From Sphingomonas sinipercae (GTDB lineage Bacteria; Pseudomonadota; Alphaproteobacteria; Sphingomonadales; Sphingomonadaceae): a stretch of 64,000 nucleotides of DNA. This document shows positions 54,923-62,824 of this stretch, piece after piece. Below the pieces are notes generated by a model that saw only the letters and a program-made list of their open reading frames with translations, made no database searches and was not told the origin of the DNA. The position numbers and the translations under genes were made by a program. The DNA lies in assembly GCF_011302055.1 (NCBI RefSeq), contig NZ_CP049871.1:1942501-2006500 (forward strand), read 5' to 3'. Each line of letters opens with the position of its first letter. Positions within the stretch are counted from its first letter, which is position 1.

Positions 54923-56079
54923 GCCGATGGCCCCAGCAGCTGTTGCGCCTGGGCGACGTCCTTGTCGCCGCGGCCCGACAAGCCGACCAGCAGGATGCGC
55001 TCCGGCTGCTCTTCGGCAAGCTTGAGCGCGTAAGCCAGCGCGTGCGCGGATTCGAAGGCGCAAAGGATGCCTTCTTTCTCCGCCAGCAGCCTGAAGGCGG
55101 CGAGCGCGTCTTCGTCCGTCGCCCCGACGTAATCCGCACGGCCGCTGTCTTTCAGGTGCGCGTGCTCCGGACCGACCGCCGGATAATCGAGCCCGGCCGA
55201 CACCGACCAGCTGTCGGCGATCTGCCCGTTTTCATCCTGGAGGACGTAGGTTGCGGCGCCATGCAAGATGCCCGGCCGCCCGCGCAGCAGGGTCGCGCCA
55301 TGCTCGGAGCCGTCCAGGCCCCTGCCCGCCGCCTCGACGCCGACCAGCTGCACAGCGTCGTCGATGAAGTCGGAGAACAGGCCGATGGCGTTGGATCCAC
55401 CGCCGACGCAGGCGATGACCGCGTCGGGCAGGCGGCCGAGCTGGTCGAGTATCTGTGCGCGGGCTTCGCGGCCGATGACCCGCTGGAATTCCCGCACCAT
55501 CAGCGGAAACGGGTGCGGGCCGGCGGCGGTGCCAAGCAAATAATGCGTATCCCCGAAACTTGCCGACCAGTCGCGCAGCGCCTCGTTGATCGCGTCCTTG
55601 AGCCCGCGTCCGCCGCTTTCCACCGGCACCACTTCGGCGCCCATCAGCTGCATCCTAAAAACATTGAGCTGCTGCCGCTCGACGTCGTGCGCGCCCATGT
55701 AGATTCGCGTTTCGAAGCCGAGCAGCGACCCGGCGATCGCTGTCGCAACGCCATGCTGGCCGGCCCCGGTCTCCGCGATCAGGCGACGCTTGCCCATGCG
55801 CTTGGCGAGCAGGCCTTGAGCCAGCACCTGATTGGTCTTGTGCGCCCCGCCGTGGAGCAGGTCTTCGCGCTTCAGGTAGATGTTGCCGGGAAGATTGCGG
55901 CAGCGAGTCAGGGGCGTCGGCCGACCGGCGTAGTTCGCGAGCAGGCCGTTCAGCTCTGCGGTAAAAGTGTCATCGGCCTGGGCGTCCAGGAACGCCGCCT
56001 CAAGCTGCTCCAGCGCCGGGACCAGGATTTCCGGCACGAAACATCCGCCAAACTCGCCGAAGCGGCCATCTAGGCGCAT
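54919..56079 (-). CDS. trpB: Tryptophan synthase beta chain
   Basis: 386 aa from the ATG at 56079. PLP-binding Lys81 in HGGAHKTNQ, phosphate loop GGGSNAIG. It makes tryptophan from indole and serine. The start lies ten bases inside the end of the trpC/F fusion gene. The ATGA overlap with trpA continues the tight packing. The longer open frame upstream is antisense noise. Confidence 0.97.
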   Translation of the reverse strand: MRLDGRFGEFGGCFVPEILVPALEQLEAAFLDAQADDTFTAELNGLLANYAGRPTPLTRCRNLPGNIYLKREDLLHGGAHKTNQVLAQGLLAKRMGKRRLIAETGAGQHGVATAIAGSLLGFETRIYMGAHDVERQQLNVFRMQLMGAEVVPVESGGRGLKDAINEALRDWSASFGDTHYLLGTAAGPHPFPLMVREFQRVIGREARAQILDQLGRLPDAVIACVGGGSNAIGLFSDFIDDAVQLVGVEAAGRGLDGSEHGATLLRGRPGILHGAATYVLQDENGQIADSWSVSAGLDYPAVGPEHAHLKDSGRADYVGATDEDALAAFRLLAEKEGILCAFESAHALAYALKLAEEQPERILLVGLSGRGDKDVAQAQQLLGPSA

Positions 56080-57461
56080 TGTTCGTCCACCATGCGCGAG
56101 CGCGGGCGGAGCGCATCGAAGAGGACGCCGATCTTCTCCGCCGACTTTTTGCCCGGCGCGGCCTCGACCGCCGAGCCGCAATCCATCGCATAGCCGCCGA
56201 GCATTGCTGCCGACCGCGCATTTTCCGCCCCGATCCCGCCGGCGACGATGCTGCTCGGAAGCTCCGGATGCCCTTTGATCGCCGTCCAATCGAAACTTCG
56301 GCCGGTGCCGCCGTCGCCATTGTCGAACAGCAACCGGTCGCCGCCGCGTGAGCGCAGCGGGTCACGGCCGACGCTGAGCGCCGTCCAGATTTCGCATTCT
56401 CGCGGCAACTGTCGGCGCAGGCCGCGGACGTAGTCGCCATCTTCGCCGCCATGCAGTTGCACCGCATGCAGGTTGAGCAGGGTCGCAACATCGCCAACGA
56501 TGCCGTGGGAAGCGTTGCGGAATACGCCGACCGGCCGAATGCCTGCCTGCCTGGCCATTCCGGCAAGTGGCGCGGCCTGCTCGACGCCGATGTGGCGCGG
56601 GGTACCGGGGACGAGGACGAACCCGGCGAAGGCAGCTGCGGCGCCTGCGCTGATATCCTCGCGGCGGGTCAGCCCGCACAATTTCACCCGCCCGAACAGC
56701 AGGGCCCGCGCCGCCTGGGCCGGATCGGGCGCCTGCATCAGCGAGCTGCCGATCAGGAAGGCGTCGACGCGGCTGGCGAGGCGGTCGATGTCGCTCCGGC
56801 TGGAAATGCCTGACTCGCTGACCAACGTCCGGCCTCGCGCTAAAGGCGCCAGCCGCTCGGTCGTTGAAAGGTCGATCGACAGGTCCTTGAAGTCGCGGTT
56901 GTTGATGCCGATCAGCGGCGCATCGAGGGCCAACGCGCGCTGCATTTCCTGCTCGTCGTGAACTTCGACCAGCGCGTCCATGCCGAGCGCGCGCGCTTCT
57001 GCAATCAGGTTGCGAGCAGTTGGGTCGTCGACCAGCGAGAGCATCACCAGCACCGCGTCGGCCCCGGCGATCCGGGCTTCGACCACCTGCCGCGGGTCGA
57101 GGAAGAAATCCTTGGCGAGGATCGGTCCGCCAAAGCCGCCGCGCGCCGCCGTCAGATCGGCCAGGGCGCCGCCGAAGTAGGTCGCGTCGATCAGCACGCT
57201 CAGCGCGTCGGCGACGCCGGCATAGCCGCGGGCGATGGCGGCCGGGTCGGCGCCGGCGCGGATAGCACCCGCCGACGGCGACGCCTTCTTGATCTCGAGG
57301 ATGAAGCGCGCGCCCGGCCTGGCGAGCGCGGCGGTGAGGCTGCGCTCCGTCGATTGCGCCCGAGTGCGCAGCGCGTCGAGCGCCACGCCGTCGAAGCGAG
57401 CCGCAAGCTCACGCCTTTTGGTGGCAGCGATCTCGGCGAGGATGCCGGTGGGCTCAGCCAT
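56070..57461 (-). CDS. trpCF: TrpC-TrpF fusion: indole-3-glycerol-phosphate synthase and phosphoribosylanthranilate isomerase
   Basis: 463 aa. First half is Trp[45 protein letters not shown]. Second half from about residue 255 is Trp[51 protein letters not shown]. The join falls in [12 protein letters not shown]. It thus performs the isomerase and IGP synthase steps. Such fusions are typical of enterobacteria; separate genes are usual in alphaproteobacteria. ATG at 57461 overlaps the trpD stop. Confidence 0.95.
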   Translation of the reverse strand: MAEPTGILAEIAATKRRELAARFDGVALDALRTRAQSTERSLTAALARPGARFILEIKKASPSAGAIRAGADPAAIARGYAGVADALSVLIDATYFGGALADLTAARGGFGGPILAKDFFLDPRQVVEARIAGADAVLVMLSLVDDPTARNLIAEARALGMDALVEVHDEQEMQRALALDAPLIGINNRDFKDLSIDLSTTERLAPLARGRTLVSESGISSRSDIDRLASRVDAFLIGSSLMQAPDPAQAARALLFGRVKLCGLTRREDISAGAAAAFAGFVLVPGTPRHIGVEQAAPLAGMARQAGIRPVGVFRNASHGIVGDVATLLNLHAVQLHGGEDGDYVRGLRRQLPRECEIWTALSVGRDPLRSRGGDRLLFDNGDGGTGRSFDWTAIKGHPELPSSIVAGGIGAENARSAAMLGGYAMDCGSAVEAAPGKKSAEKIGVLFDALRPRSRMVDEQCA

Positions 57462-58521
57462 TGCTCGCCTCCACGAACCGGTCGAGCACCCTGCCTGCCG
57501 CGCCGGACGCGAGCGCATCAGCGGCCTTCTCGACACCTTCGCGCACGTTGGCGGCGCGGCGGGCGGTCATCAGTAGCGCGCCTGCGTTGAGCGCGACGAT
57601 ATCGCGTTCGGATTGCGCCCCACCACCATCGAGCAGCGCGCGCAGACGAGCGGCATTCTCGGCCGCGTCGCCGCCCGCCACCACACTCAGCGGCGCTCGT
57701 ACAAGTCCGGCGTCTTCCGGCGTGATCTCCACTTCCTCGACAGCGCCATTGGACAGCCGGAGCGCGCGCGTCTCTGCGTGGAGCGCAATCTCATCGACGC
57801 CGCTGCCATGGACGACGAGCGCTTCGCGCACGCCCATTGCATCGAGCGTGCTGGCAATGCGCCGGAGCATCCTGGGGTCGGCCACGCCGAGCAATTGCAC
57901 CGGCGGCCGGGCCGGATTGATGCATGGGCCGAGCAAGTTCATCACCGTGCGGACCTGCAACTGCCGCCGGACCAGCGCCGCATGTTTCATCCCGGGATGG
58001 TAGGCCGGGGCAAACAGGAAGCAGAATCCCGTTTCGTCCAGCGCTCGCCGGGCGTCGCCGGGGGCCACATCGAGCCTGGCGCCGAGCGCTTCGAGCACGT
58101 CGGCCGATCCGCATTTGGAGCTGACGCTGCGATTGCCGTGCTTGGCGACGGGAAGCCCGGCCGCGGCAGCGACGAAGGCGGCCGCGGTCGAGACGTTGAT
58201 CATCCCCGACCCGTCGCCGCCGGTGCCGCAGCAATCGGCGAACACATAATCCGGGCGCTCGAACGGCGTCGCGGCGGCAAAGAGCGCGCGGGCTGCCCCG
58301 ATCATTTCGTCGGCGGTCTCCCCCTTCATCCGCAAGGCGATGAGCATCCCGGCGACCTCGGCCGGTTCAAGCCTGCCCAGCACGAGGCGCTCGAACAGAT
58401 GCTCGGCATCCTCACTCGGCAAGTCCTCACCGGCGAGGAGACGAGGCAGCGGGTTGGGGACGGGCAGGTCGAGCGGGAGGGATGCCGGCGCGTCGGCAAT
58501 TGGACGAAGAGCTTGGAGCAT
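57454..58521 (-). CDS. trpD: Anthranilate phosphoribosyltransferase
   Basis: 355 aa from the ATG at 58521, with CAGGA eight bases upstream (a TTG at 58539 lies inside the attenuator T-run and is rejected). PRPP and anthranilate sites: DCCGTGGDGSGMINVST, KHGNRSVSSKCGSADVLEALG, and NLLGPCINPARPPVQLLG. It transfers the phosphoribosyl group to anthranilate. Eight bases overlap trpCF. First structural gene after the leader. Confidence 0.96.
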   Translation of the reverse strand: MLQALRPIADAPASLPLDLPVPNPLPRLLAGEDLPSEDAEHLFERLVLGRLEPAEVAGMLIALRMKGETADEMIGAARALFAAATPFERPDYVFADCCGTGGDGSGMINVSTAAAFVAAAAGLPVAKHGNRSVSSKCGSADVLEALGARLDVAPGDARRALDETGFCFLFAPAYHPGMKHAALVRRQLQVRTVMNLLGPCINPARPPVQLLGVADPRMLRRIASTLDAMGVREALVVHGSGVDEIALHAETRALRLSNGAVEEVEITPEDAGLVRAPLSVVAGGDAAENAARLRALLDGGGAQSERDIVALNAGALLMTARRAANVREGVEKAADALASGAAGRVLDRFVEASNG

Positions 58522-58535
58522 GATGGAATCCTGAA

Positions 58536-58560
58536 ACAAAAAAGCCCGCCGGTGGCGGGC
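58536..58560 (-). terminator. Attenuator terminator before trpD
   Basis: On the minus strand GCCCGCC, ACC loop, GGCGGGC, followed by six T, ending 15 bases before the trpD ATG. Its 5' arm is 10-of-11 complementary to the Trp-codon segment of the leader, offering a competing helix. Confidence 0.88.
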
Positions 58561-58590
58561 GGGCAGTCGAATGATCGTGTGGCTCGTCGA

Positions 58591-58677
58591 TCAGTCGCGC
58601 CATCGCGCCGCAAGATTCAGCGCACGCCACCACTGGTGGACGTTGCGAACAGCGGCGATGGCGTTCAGGTTGGTCAT
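58591..58677 (-). CDS. trpL: Candidate trp leader peptide
   Basis: 28 aa: MTNLNAIAAVRNVHQWWRAL followed by NLAARWRD. Two adjacent Trp codons (residues 16 and 17) and a third at residue 26 are far above chance in so short a peptide. It is placed 30 bases upstream of the trp terminator, the arrangement of ribosome-mediated attenuation. No ribosome site is evident, and a TTGACG/TACCCA promoter candidate would start transcription within a few bases of the ATG, so the message may be leaderless. Strongly suggestive; not proven. Confidence 0.8.
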   Translation of the reverse strand: MTNLNAIAAVRNVHQWWRALNLAARWRD

Positions 58678-58685
58678 CAAGTCAT

Positions 58686-58715
58686 TGGGTAGTCGACGCT
58701 TTCCGGTCGCGTCAA
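58686..58715 (-). promoter_or_regulatory. Candidate trp promoter
   Basis: TTGACG (58715-58710) and TACCCA (58691-58686) with an 18-base spacer, just upstream of the leader peptide. The -10 is weak; the position relative to the leader makes it plausible. Confidence 0.4.
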
Positions 58716-58764
58716 CCCGCCCGATTGACGGATGCGGACCGCGAGTGGCATTGCGCGCCGACAA

Positions 58765-58838
58765 GCGGGTGTAGCTCAATGGTAGAGCAGAAGCCTTCCA
58801 AGCTTACGACGAGGGTTCGATTCCCTTCACCCGCTCCA
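58765..58838 (+). tRNA. tRNA-Gly (anticodon TCC)
   Basis: 74 bases including encoded CCA. Acceptor GCGGGTG pairs with CACCCGC; D-arm TAGCTCAATGGTAGAGC; anticodon loop CTTCCAA with TCC; T-arm AGGGTTCGATTCCCT. It decodes GGA (and GGG by wobble). Confidence 0.96.
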
Positions 58839-58874
58839 AAATGCGACCATGCGTGCATGGTCGGCAATTTTGGA
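58835..58874. terminator. Extended inverted repeat beginning at tRNA-Gly 3' end
   Basis: TCCAAAAT, one base, CGACCATGC, two-base loop, GCATGGTCG, three bases, ATTTTGGA. The inner nine-base arms are perfect and the outer eight-base arms are also perfect. It includes the last bases of the tRNA and probably ends its transcript in both directions. Confidence 0.6.
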
Positions 58875-58994
58875 GCGCCCGACGCGAAGCGACTGGGCGA
58901 CAATCCGTACCACAGGATAAACCCGCGCGCGGCGGCCGATGAAACTTAGCGCCCGCTTGGACGCTCTCCGGTACACGTAACTGGGAGAGCGCGG

Positions 58995-59630
58995 GTGAAC
59001 GCCAAGGCCATTGCCATCAATTGCACGCTCAAGCGCAGCGGCGGGGAGAGCTCCTCGACTGACGCGATGATCGACCTCATCGCCGGGGAGCTGCGCAAGC
59101 ACCAGGTCGATTTGGTGGAAACCATCCGCATCGCCGACTTCAACGTGTTGCCGGGAGTCCGGTCGGACGAGGGCCCGGGCGACGACTGGCCGGCGCTTCG
59201 CACGCGCATTCTTGCCGCAGACATCCTGATTTTCGGCACGCCGATCTGGATGGGGCAGCCGTCGAGCGTCGCCAAGCGGGTGCTTGAGCGCATGGATGCC
59301 TTTTTAAGCGAAACCGACGACCGGGAGCGCACCCCCGCCTTCGGCAAGATCGCCGTGGCGGCGATCGTCGGGAACGAGGATGGCGCGCATCACTCCGTCG
59401 CAGAAATCTTCCAGGCGCTGAACGATGTCGGCTGGACGATCCCGGCGCAGGGTTCGTGCTACTGGGTTGGCGAAGCGATGCAGTCGAAGGACTTCAAGGA
59501 GCTGGACAAGGTCCCCGACCCGATCCTGGCGACGGCGCGGATGCTTGCATCGAATTCGGCGCAGCTTGCCAGATTGCTTGGTCGGGACCCCTATCCCGGC
59601 ACTGAAAAGGAACAGTCGGGCGATCAGTGA
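58995..59630 (+). CDS. Flavodoxin-like NAD(P)H-dependent oxidoreductase
   Basis: 211 aa from a GTG. Flavodoxin/FMN-reductase fold: AIAINCTLKRSGGESSSTDAM (phosphate-binding loop), then ADILIFGTPIWMGQPSSVAKRVLERMD, typical of NADPH-dependent FMN reductases. No membrane segments. The physiological electron acceptor is not evident. It lies between two tRNA genes. Confidence 0.85.
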   Translation: MNAKAIAINCTLKRSGGESSSTDAMIDLIAGELRKHQVDLVETIRIADFNVLPGVRSDEGPGDDWPALRTRILAADILIFGTPIWMGQPSSVAKRVLERMDAFLSETDDRERTPAFGKIAVAAIVGNEDGAHHSVAEIFQALNDVGWTIPAQGSCYWVGEAMQSKDFKELDKVPDPILATARMLASNSAQLARLLGRDPYPGTEKEQSGDQ

Positions 59631-59677
59631 CGCGTTGACAGCGGGACGCCCCGCCGCCATTTGCGCGTCCGCAGTCT

Positions 59678-59763
59678 GGAGAGGTGGCCGAGTGGTTAAA
59701 GGCAGCAGACTGTAAATCTGCCCGCGCAAGCGTACGCTGGTTCGAATCCAGCCCTCTCCACCA
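59678..59763 (+). tRNA. tRNA-Tyr (anticodon GTA)
   Basis: 86 bases with encoded CCA and a long variable arm (class II). Acceptor GGAGAGG pairs with CCTCTCC; anticodon loop ACTGTAAAT with GTA; T-arm CTGGTTCGAATCCAG. It decodes TAC and TAT. Confidence 0.96.
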
Positions 59764-59914
59764 CGAACTCGGCCGAACCCCGGTCGACGGCGACAGCGCG
59801 GTCGCCGGAACAAATTCGGTCAAAGCGTAATATTTGGCGGAATCCCTCGCTTGGGCTTAGATGAGGGCGGAGTCGTGACGGCGTTGGTATGTCGCGGCAG
59901 CGAAAGGAGCTCGG

Positions 59915-60490
59915 GTGCCGAATCCCGTGGCAAAACAAGACGATCCTTTGGAAGTCGACGGTGTCGAGGCGGACCGCGTTCGGCGATTGTCGCCGGGCCA
60001 GCTCGAATGCCTCCGGCTCGTCAACGAACACCTGAGCTCCAAGGAAATCGCGGCCCGGCTCGGCATCTCCCCGCATACCGTCGATCAGCGCATTCGCGGC
60101 GCCTTGCAGGTGCTCAAGGTCGAACGCCGGGCCCAGGCAGCGCGGCTCGTCGCGCAGCACGGCGAACCATATCAACGGCTGATACATCAATCACCGCACA
60201 TTGAGGCTGACGGCGACCCCGGCGAGGAAACGAGGGCGGTCAGCAATCAGATTCGGCACGCTGGCCGCGCAGGGGAGATCCGGGGATTCTCGGGTTTCAA
60301 AACCGAGCAGAGGCACGCGTTTTCCCGGTCTTCCCTGCAACTGCCGTTCGCAACGAGGAGCCACCCCCGGAATGAGATGAGCGTCGGCCTGCGGCTGCTC
60401 TGGATCTTGATAATTGCGACCGGGGCGGCCTTTTCAGCTGGCATGTATCTCGCCGGACTGGAAAGCCTCGCAAGGCTCTTGAAGAGCTAG
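59915..60490 (+). CDS. LuxR-type HTH protein with C-terminal membrane anchor
   Basis: 191 aa from a GTG with AAGGAG six bases upstream. N-terminal LuxR-type HTH (RRLSPGQLECLRLVNEHLSS, then KEIAARLGISPHTVDQRIRG; residues about 24-70). A flexible middle of 80 residues leads to one membrane span (LRLLWILIIATGAAFSAGMYLAGL). There is no receiver or ligand-binding domain. A membrane-tethered one-component regulator is likely; signal and targets are unknown. Confidence 0.8.
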   Translation: MPNPVAKQDDPLEVDGVEADRVRRLSPGQLECLRLVNEHLSSKEIAARLGISPHTVDQRIRGALQVLKVERRAQAARLVAQHGEPYQRLIHQSPHIEADGDPGEETRAVSNQIRHAGRAGEIRGFSGFKTEQRHAFSRSSLQLPFATRSHPRNEMSVGLRLLWILIIATGAAFSAGMYLAGLESLARLLKS

Positions 60491-60556
60491 GCATCGACTT
60501 CATCGCTACGCCGGACATTCACTCCAAGCGCACCGCGCTTCGGAGAAGGAGCAGTC

Positions 60557-60910
60557 ATGCGCAAACAAATGATCGAAAACGCCGCCTTCGAAGTCGCAAC
60601 GCAAGTCCGTGCGGTCGAGGAAAGCATCGAAACCGCCCTTGCCGAAATCGCTGAGCTGCAGGCCAAGATGGTCCGCGCCCGAAGCGTCACGGGCGTCGGC
60701 TTCACCACCAGCCACAGCGCGTTCGAGCAGCTTGTCGCGGCGACCACCGGTCTGGTCGCGGCGCGCGGCGGGATCGGCAATTGCCACGCCGCACTGGCGG
60801 AAACCAAGAAGGTCGTGCCGGGTCTGCGCACGGTCAGCTGGGGCGACGGGCAGGAATGCCCCGATCCTTCCACCGGCGAAGTGTTCCCCGCGCTGCGCGT
60901 CGTCGGCTAA
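60557..60910 (+). CDS. Small helical protein of unknown function
   Basis: 117 aa. GAAGGAG precedes the ATG. The N-terminal two thirds are helical and charged (VEESIETALAEIAELQAKMV), then GGIGNCHAALAETKKVVPGLR and a C-terminal SWGDGQECPDPSTGEVFP with one Cys. I recall similar proteins in sphingomonads only. It follows the HTH-membrane gene by 66 bases. Confidence 0.65.
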   Translation: MRKQMIENAAFEVATQVRAVEESIETALAEIAELQAKMVRARSVTGVGFTTSHSAFEQLVAATTGLVAARGGIGNCHAALAETKKVVPGLRTVSWGDGQECPDPSTGEVFPALRVVG

Positions 60911-60954
60911 GGAGTTTTGACCGGGCCGCAGCGATGTGGTCCGGTCAAACGCCG

Positions 60955-61404
60955 ATGATCCCTCACTACATCCTTTTCTGGGCGCTGCTGCTGTCCATCG
61001 TTGGGTACGCCTGCTGGCGCGGGCGCACCGACGAGCGTGTGGCCGCTATCGCTTGCCTCCTGGCTACCGTGACGACGGTTCTGGTGATCCCGCCGCCCAG
61101 CGCTCGCTACAGTTCAACCGATTACACGCTCCTGGGGATCGATATCGCGATGCTCGCCGCATTCGTCGGAATTGCCGTGCGGTCGAACCGTTTCTGGCCG
61201 CTTTGGGTCGCGGGCCTTCAGCTGACGATGACGATGTCCCATTTGATCAAGGCGATGCGGCCTGAACTGGTCTCCGAGGTCTACGCCGCCGCGGCGGTCG
61301 TCTGGAGTTACCCGATCCTCTTCATCATCCTTATCGGCACCTGGCGGACGCATCGCCGGTCCGTGGCCGGGCGGGTGGACGATCCGCAGCTTCATCCGGC
61401 TTGA
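60955..61404 (+). CDS. Small polytopic membrane protein
   Basis: 149 aa if started at the ATG at 60955 (an ATG at 60934 is possible; neither has a strong ribosome site). About four spans (ILFWALLLSIVGYACW, IACLLATVTTVLVIP, LGIDIAMLAAFVGIAV, AVVWSYPILFIILIGTW). I do not recognise a characterised family. It lies 44 bases after the helical small protein. Confidence 0.65.
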   Translation: MIPHYILFWALLLSIVGYACWRGRTDERVAAIACLLATVTTVLVIPPPSARYSSTDYTLLGIDIAMLAAFVGIAVRSNRFWPLWVAGLQLTMTMSHLIKAMRPELVSEVYAAAAVVWSYPILFIILIGTWRTHRRSVAGRVDDPQLHPA

Positions 61405-61451
61405 AACCGGCGCGCGTTGCGTCCCGCGCGGCGCAGTGACATGGCGGAACC

Positions 61452-62198
61452 ATGTCTCGCCGCAAGAAATCGCACCAGCACGGATCCGCCAACCGCCCCC
61501 GGCTGTGGGGCAAGCATGCGGTCGCCGCTGCCCTCGACAATCCCAACCGCCGGGTGCTGAAAGCCTGGTCGACGCGCGATGCGGCGACTTTCATGCAATT
61601 CCCGCCCGACGTGCCGATGACCTTTGCCGATGTCGCCGACCTCGGCCGGCTGGTGCCGGGCGATGCGCCGCACCAGGGCGTGGTGATCGAGGTCGAGCCG
61701 CTCGAGGATGTGTGGATCGACGACATTCTCGGGGAAGCGCCGGAACGTGCGACGCTGCTCGTGCTCGACCAGGTCACCGACCCGCATAATGTCGGCGCCA
61801 TCCTGCGCTCGGCGGCGGCGTTCGGAGCGATCGGGATCGTCACCCAGGACCGCCATTCCCCACCGGAGAGCGGAGCGCTTGCGAAAGCGGCCTCGGGCGC
61901 GCTCGAAACCGTGCCTTGGGTTCGAGTGGTCAACCTTGCCCGCGCGCTGGACGACATCGCCGAGGCGGGCTTCTGGCGCATTGGCCTGGCTGGCGATGCG
62001 AAGGACGAGATCAAGGCCGCGCTCGGCGCACCACGAGTCGCCCTCGTGCTCGGGGCCGAAGGGCCCGGCTTGCGGCAGAATACGCGCGAGCATTGCGACG
62101 TGCTCGCCAAGCTGCCGATCAACAGCGCGATCGAGAGCCTGAACGTCTCCAACGCCGCCGCGGTCGCCCTCTATGCTGCCGCGACGGCCGCCGACTAG
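61452..62198 (+). CDS. rlmB: 23S rRNA (guanosine-2251 2'-O)-methyltransferase, RlmB type
   Basis: 248 aa, SPOUT/TrmH family. An N-terminal substrate domain (RPRLWGKHAVAAALDNPNRR) and the C-terminal knot: VLDQVTDPHNVGAILRSAAAFG, LVLGAEGPGLRQ, LPINSAIESLNVSNAAAVALY. It methylates G2251 in the peptidyl-transferase P loop. Related TrmH enzymes act on tRNA; RlmB is favoured by the N-terminal domain. Confidence 0.93.
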   Translation: MSRRKKSHQHGSANRPRLWGKHAVAAALDNPNRRVLKAWSTRDAATFMQFPPDVPMTFADVADLGRLVPGDAPHQGVVIEVEPLEDVWIDDILGEAPERATLLVLDQVTDPHNVGAILRSAAAFGAIGIVTQDRHSPPESGALAKAASGALETVPWVRVVNLARALDDIAEAGFWRIGLAGDAKDEIKAALGAPRVALVLGAEGPGLRQNTREHCDVLAKLPINSAIESLNVSNAAAVALYAAATAAD

Positions 62199-62200
62199 CC

Positions 62201-62824
62201 ATGGTTCGGACCGTCGACAGCCTCGGGAAAAGCCTCGCCGAACTGGCGCTTCAGGAGCCGGCGTTCGCCCAGGTGATCGAGCGCCATGGCCACCCGGAAC
62301 CGCGGTCGAGCCCCCCTGGCGCAACCACCTTGCTTCGAACCATCGTCGGGCAGCAGGTCAGCGTCGCCGCGGCGCGATCGATGTGGACCAAGTTCGAAGC
62401 GGCTTTCAGATCTCCGCCCGATCTCAACCTCCTGGTCGACGCCTCCGACGAGGCTTTGCGAGCGGCGGGCATCTCCCGGCAGAAGGCGGGCTATATCCGC
62501 AGCCTTGCCGCCCTGGTGACGTCGGGCGAGCTCAAGCTCGACCAGCTTCCCGCCGATGATGAAGAGGCCATCGCCCTGCTGACCCGGATCAAGGGGATCG
62601 GCCGCTGGTCGGCCGAAATTTATCTATTGTTCGCGGAAGGCCGCCAGGACGTCTGGCCCGCCGGCGACCTTGCGGTGCAAATCTCGATCGGGCGCCTCCT
62701 CAACCTGCCGGACAAGCCGACCGAGAAGCAGCTTCGGGAAGCAGCGGAGAAGTGGCGCCCGCATCGCGGGGCCGCCGCAATCCTTGCCTGGCACAGCTAC
62801 AACGCCGTCGGGACCGCGCTTTAG
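62201..62824 (+). CDS. AlkA-like DNA-3-methyladenine glycosylase II
   Basis: 207 aa from the ATG at 62201, two bases after the rlmB stop. HhH-GPD fold: hairpin LTRIKGIGRWSAEIYLLF (about 127-144) and the catalytic Asp156 in DVWPAGDLAVQ. It excises alkylated bases. Shorter than E. coli AlkA, lacking its N-terminal domain. The stop overlaps the convergent gene in a shared TTAG. Confidence 0.92.
   Translation: MVRTVDSLGKSLAELALQEPAFAQVIERHGHPEPRSSPPGATTLLRTIVGQQVSVAAARSMWTKFEAAFRSPPDLNLLVDASDEALRAAGISRQKAGYIRSLAALVTSGELKLDQLPADDEEAIALLTRIKGIGRWSAEIYLLFAEGRQDVWPAGDLAVQISIGRLLNLPDKPTEKQLREAAEKWRPHRGAAAILAWHSYNAVGTAL

Noticed and set aside
56080..56289. N-terminal extension of trpB
   Set aside because: Runs inside trpC/F on the same strand in another frame; residues are Arg-rich noise.
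58712..58903. 63-residue minus-strand frame
   Set aside because: Lies across tRNA-Gly and its hairpin.
59494..59823. 109-residue minus-strand frame
   Set aside because: Lies across tRNA-Tyr and the end of the flavodoxin-like gene.
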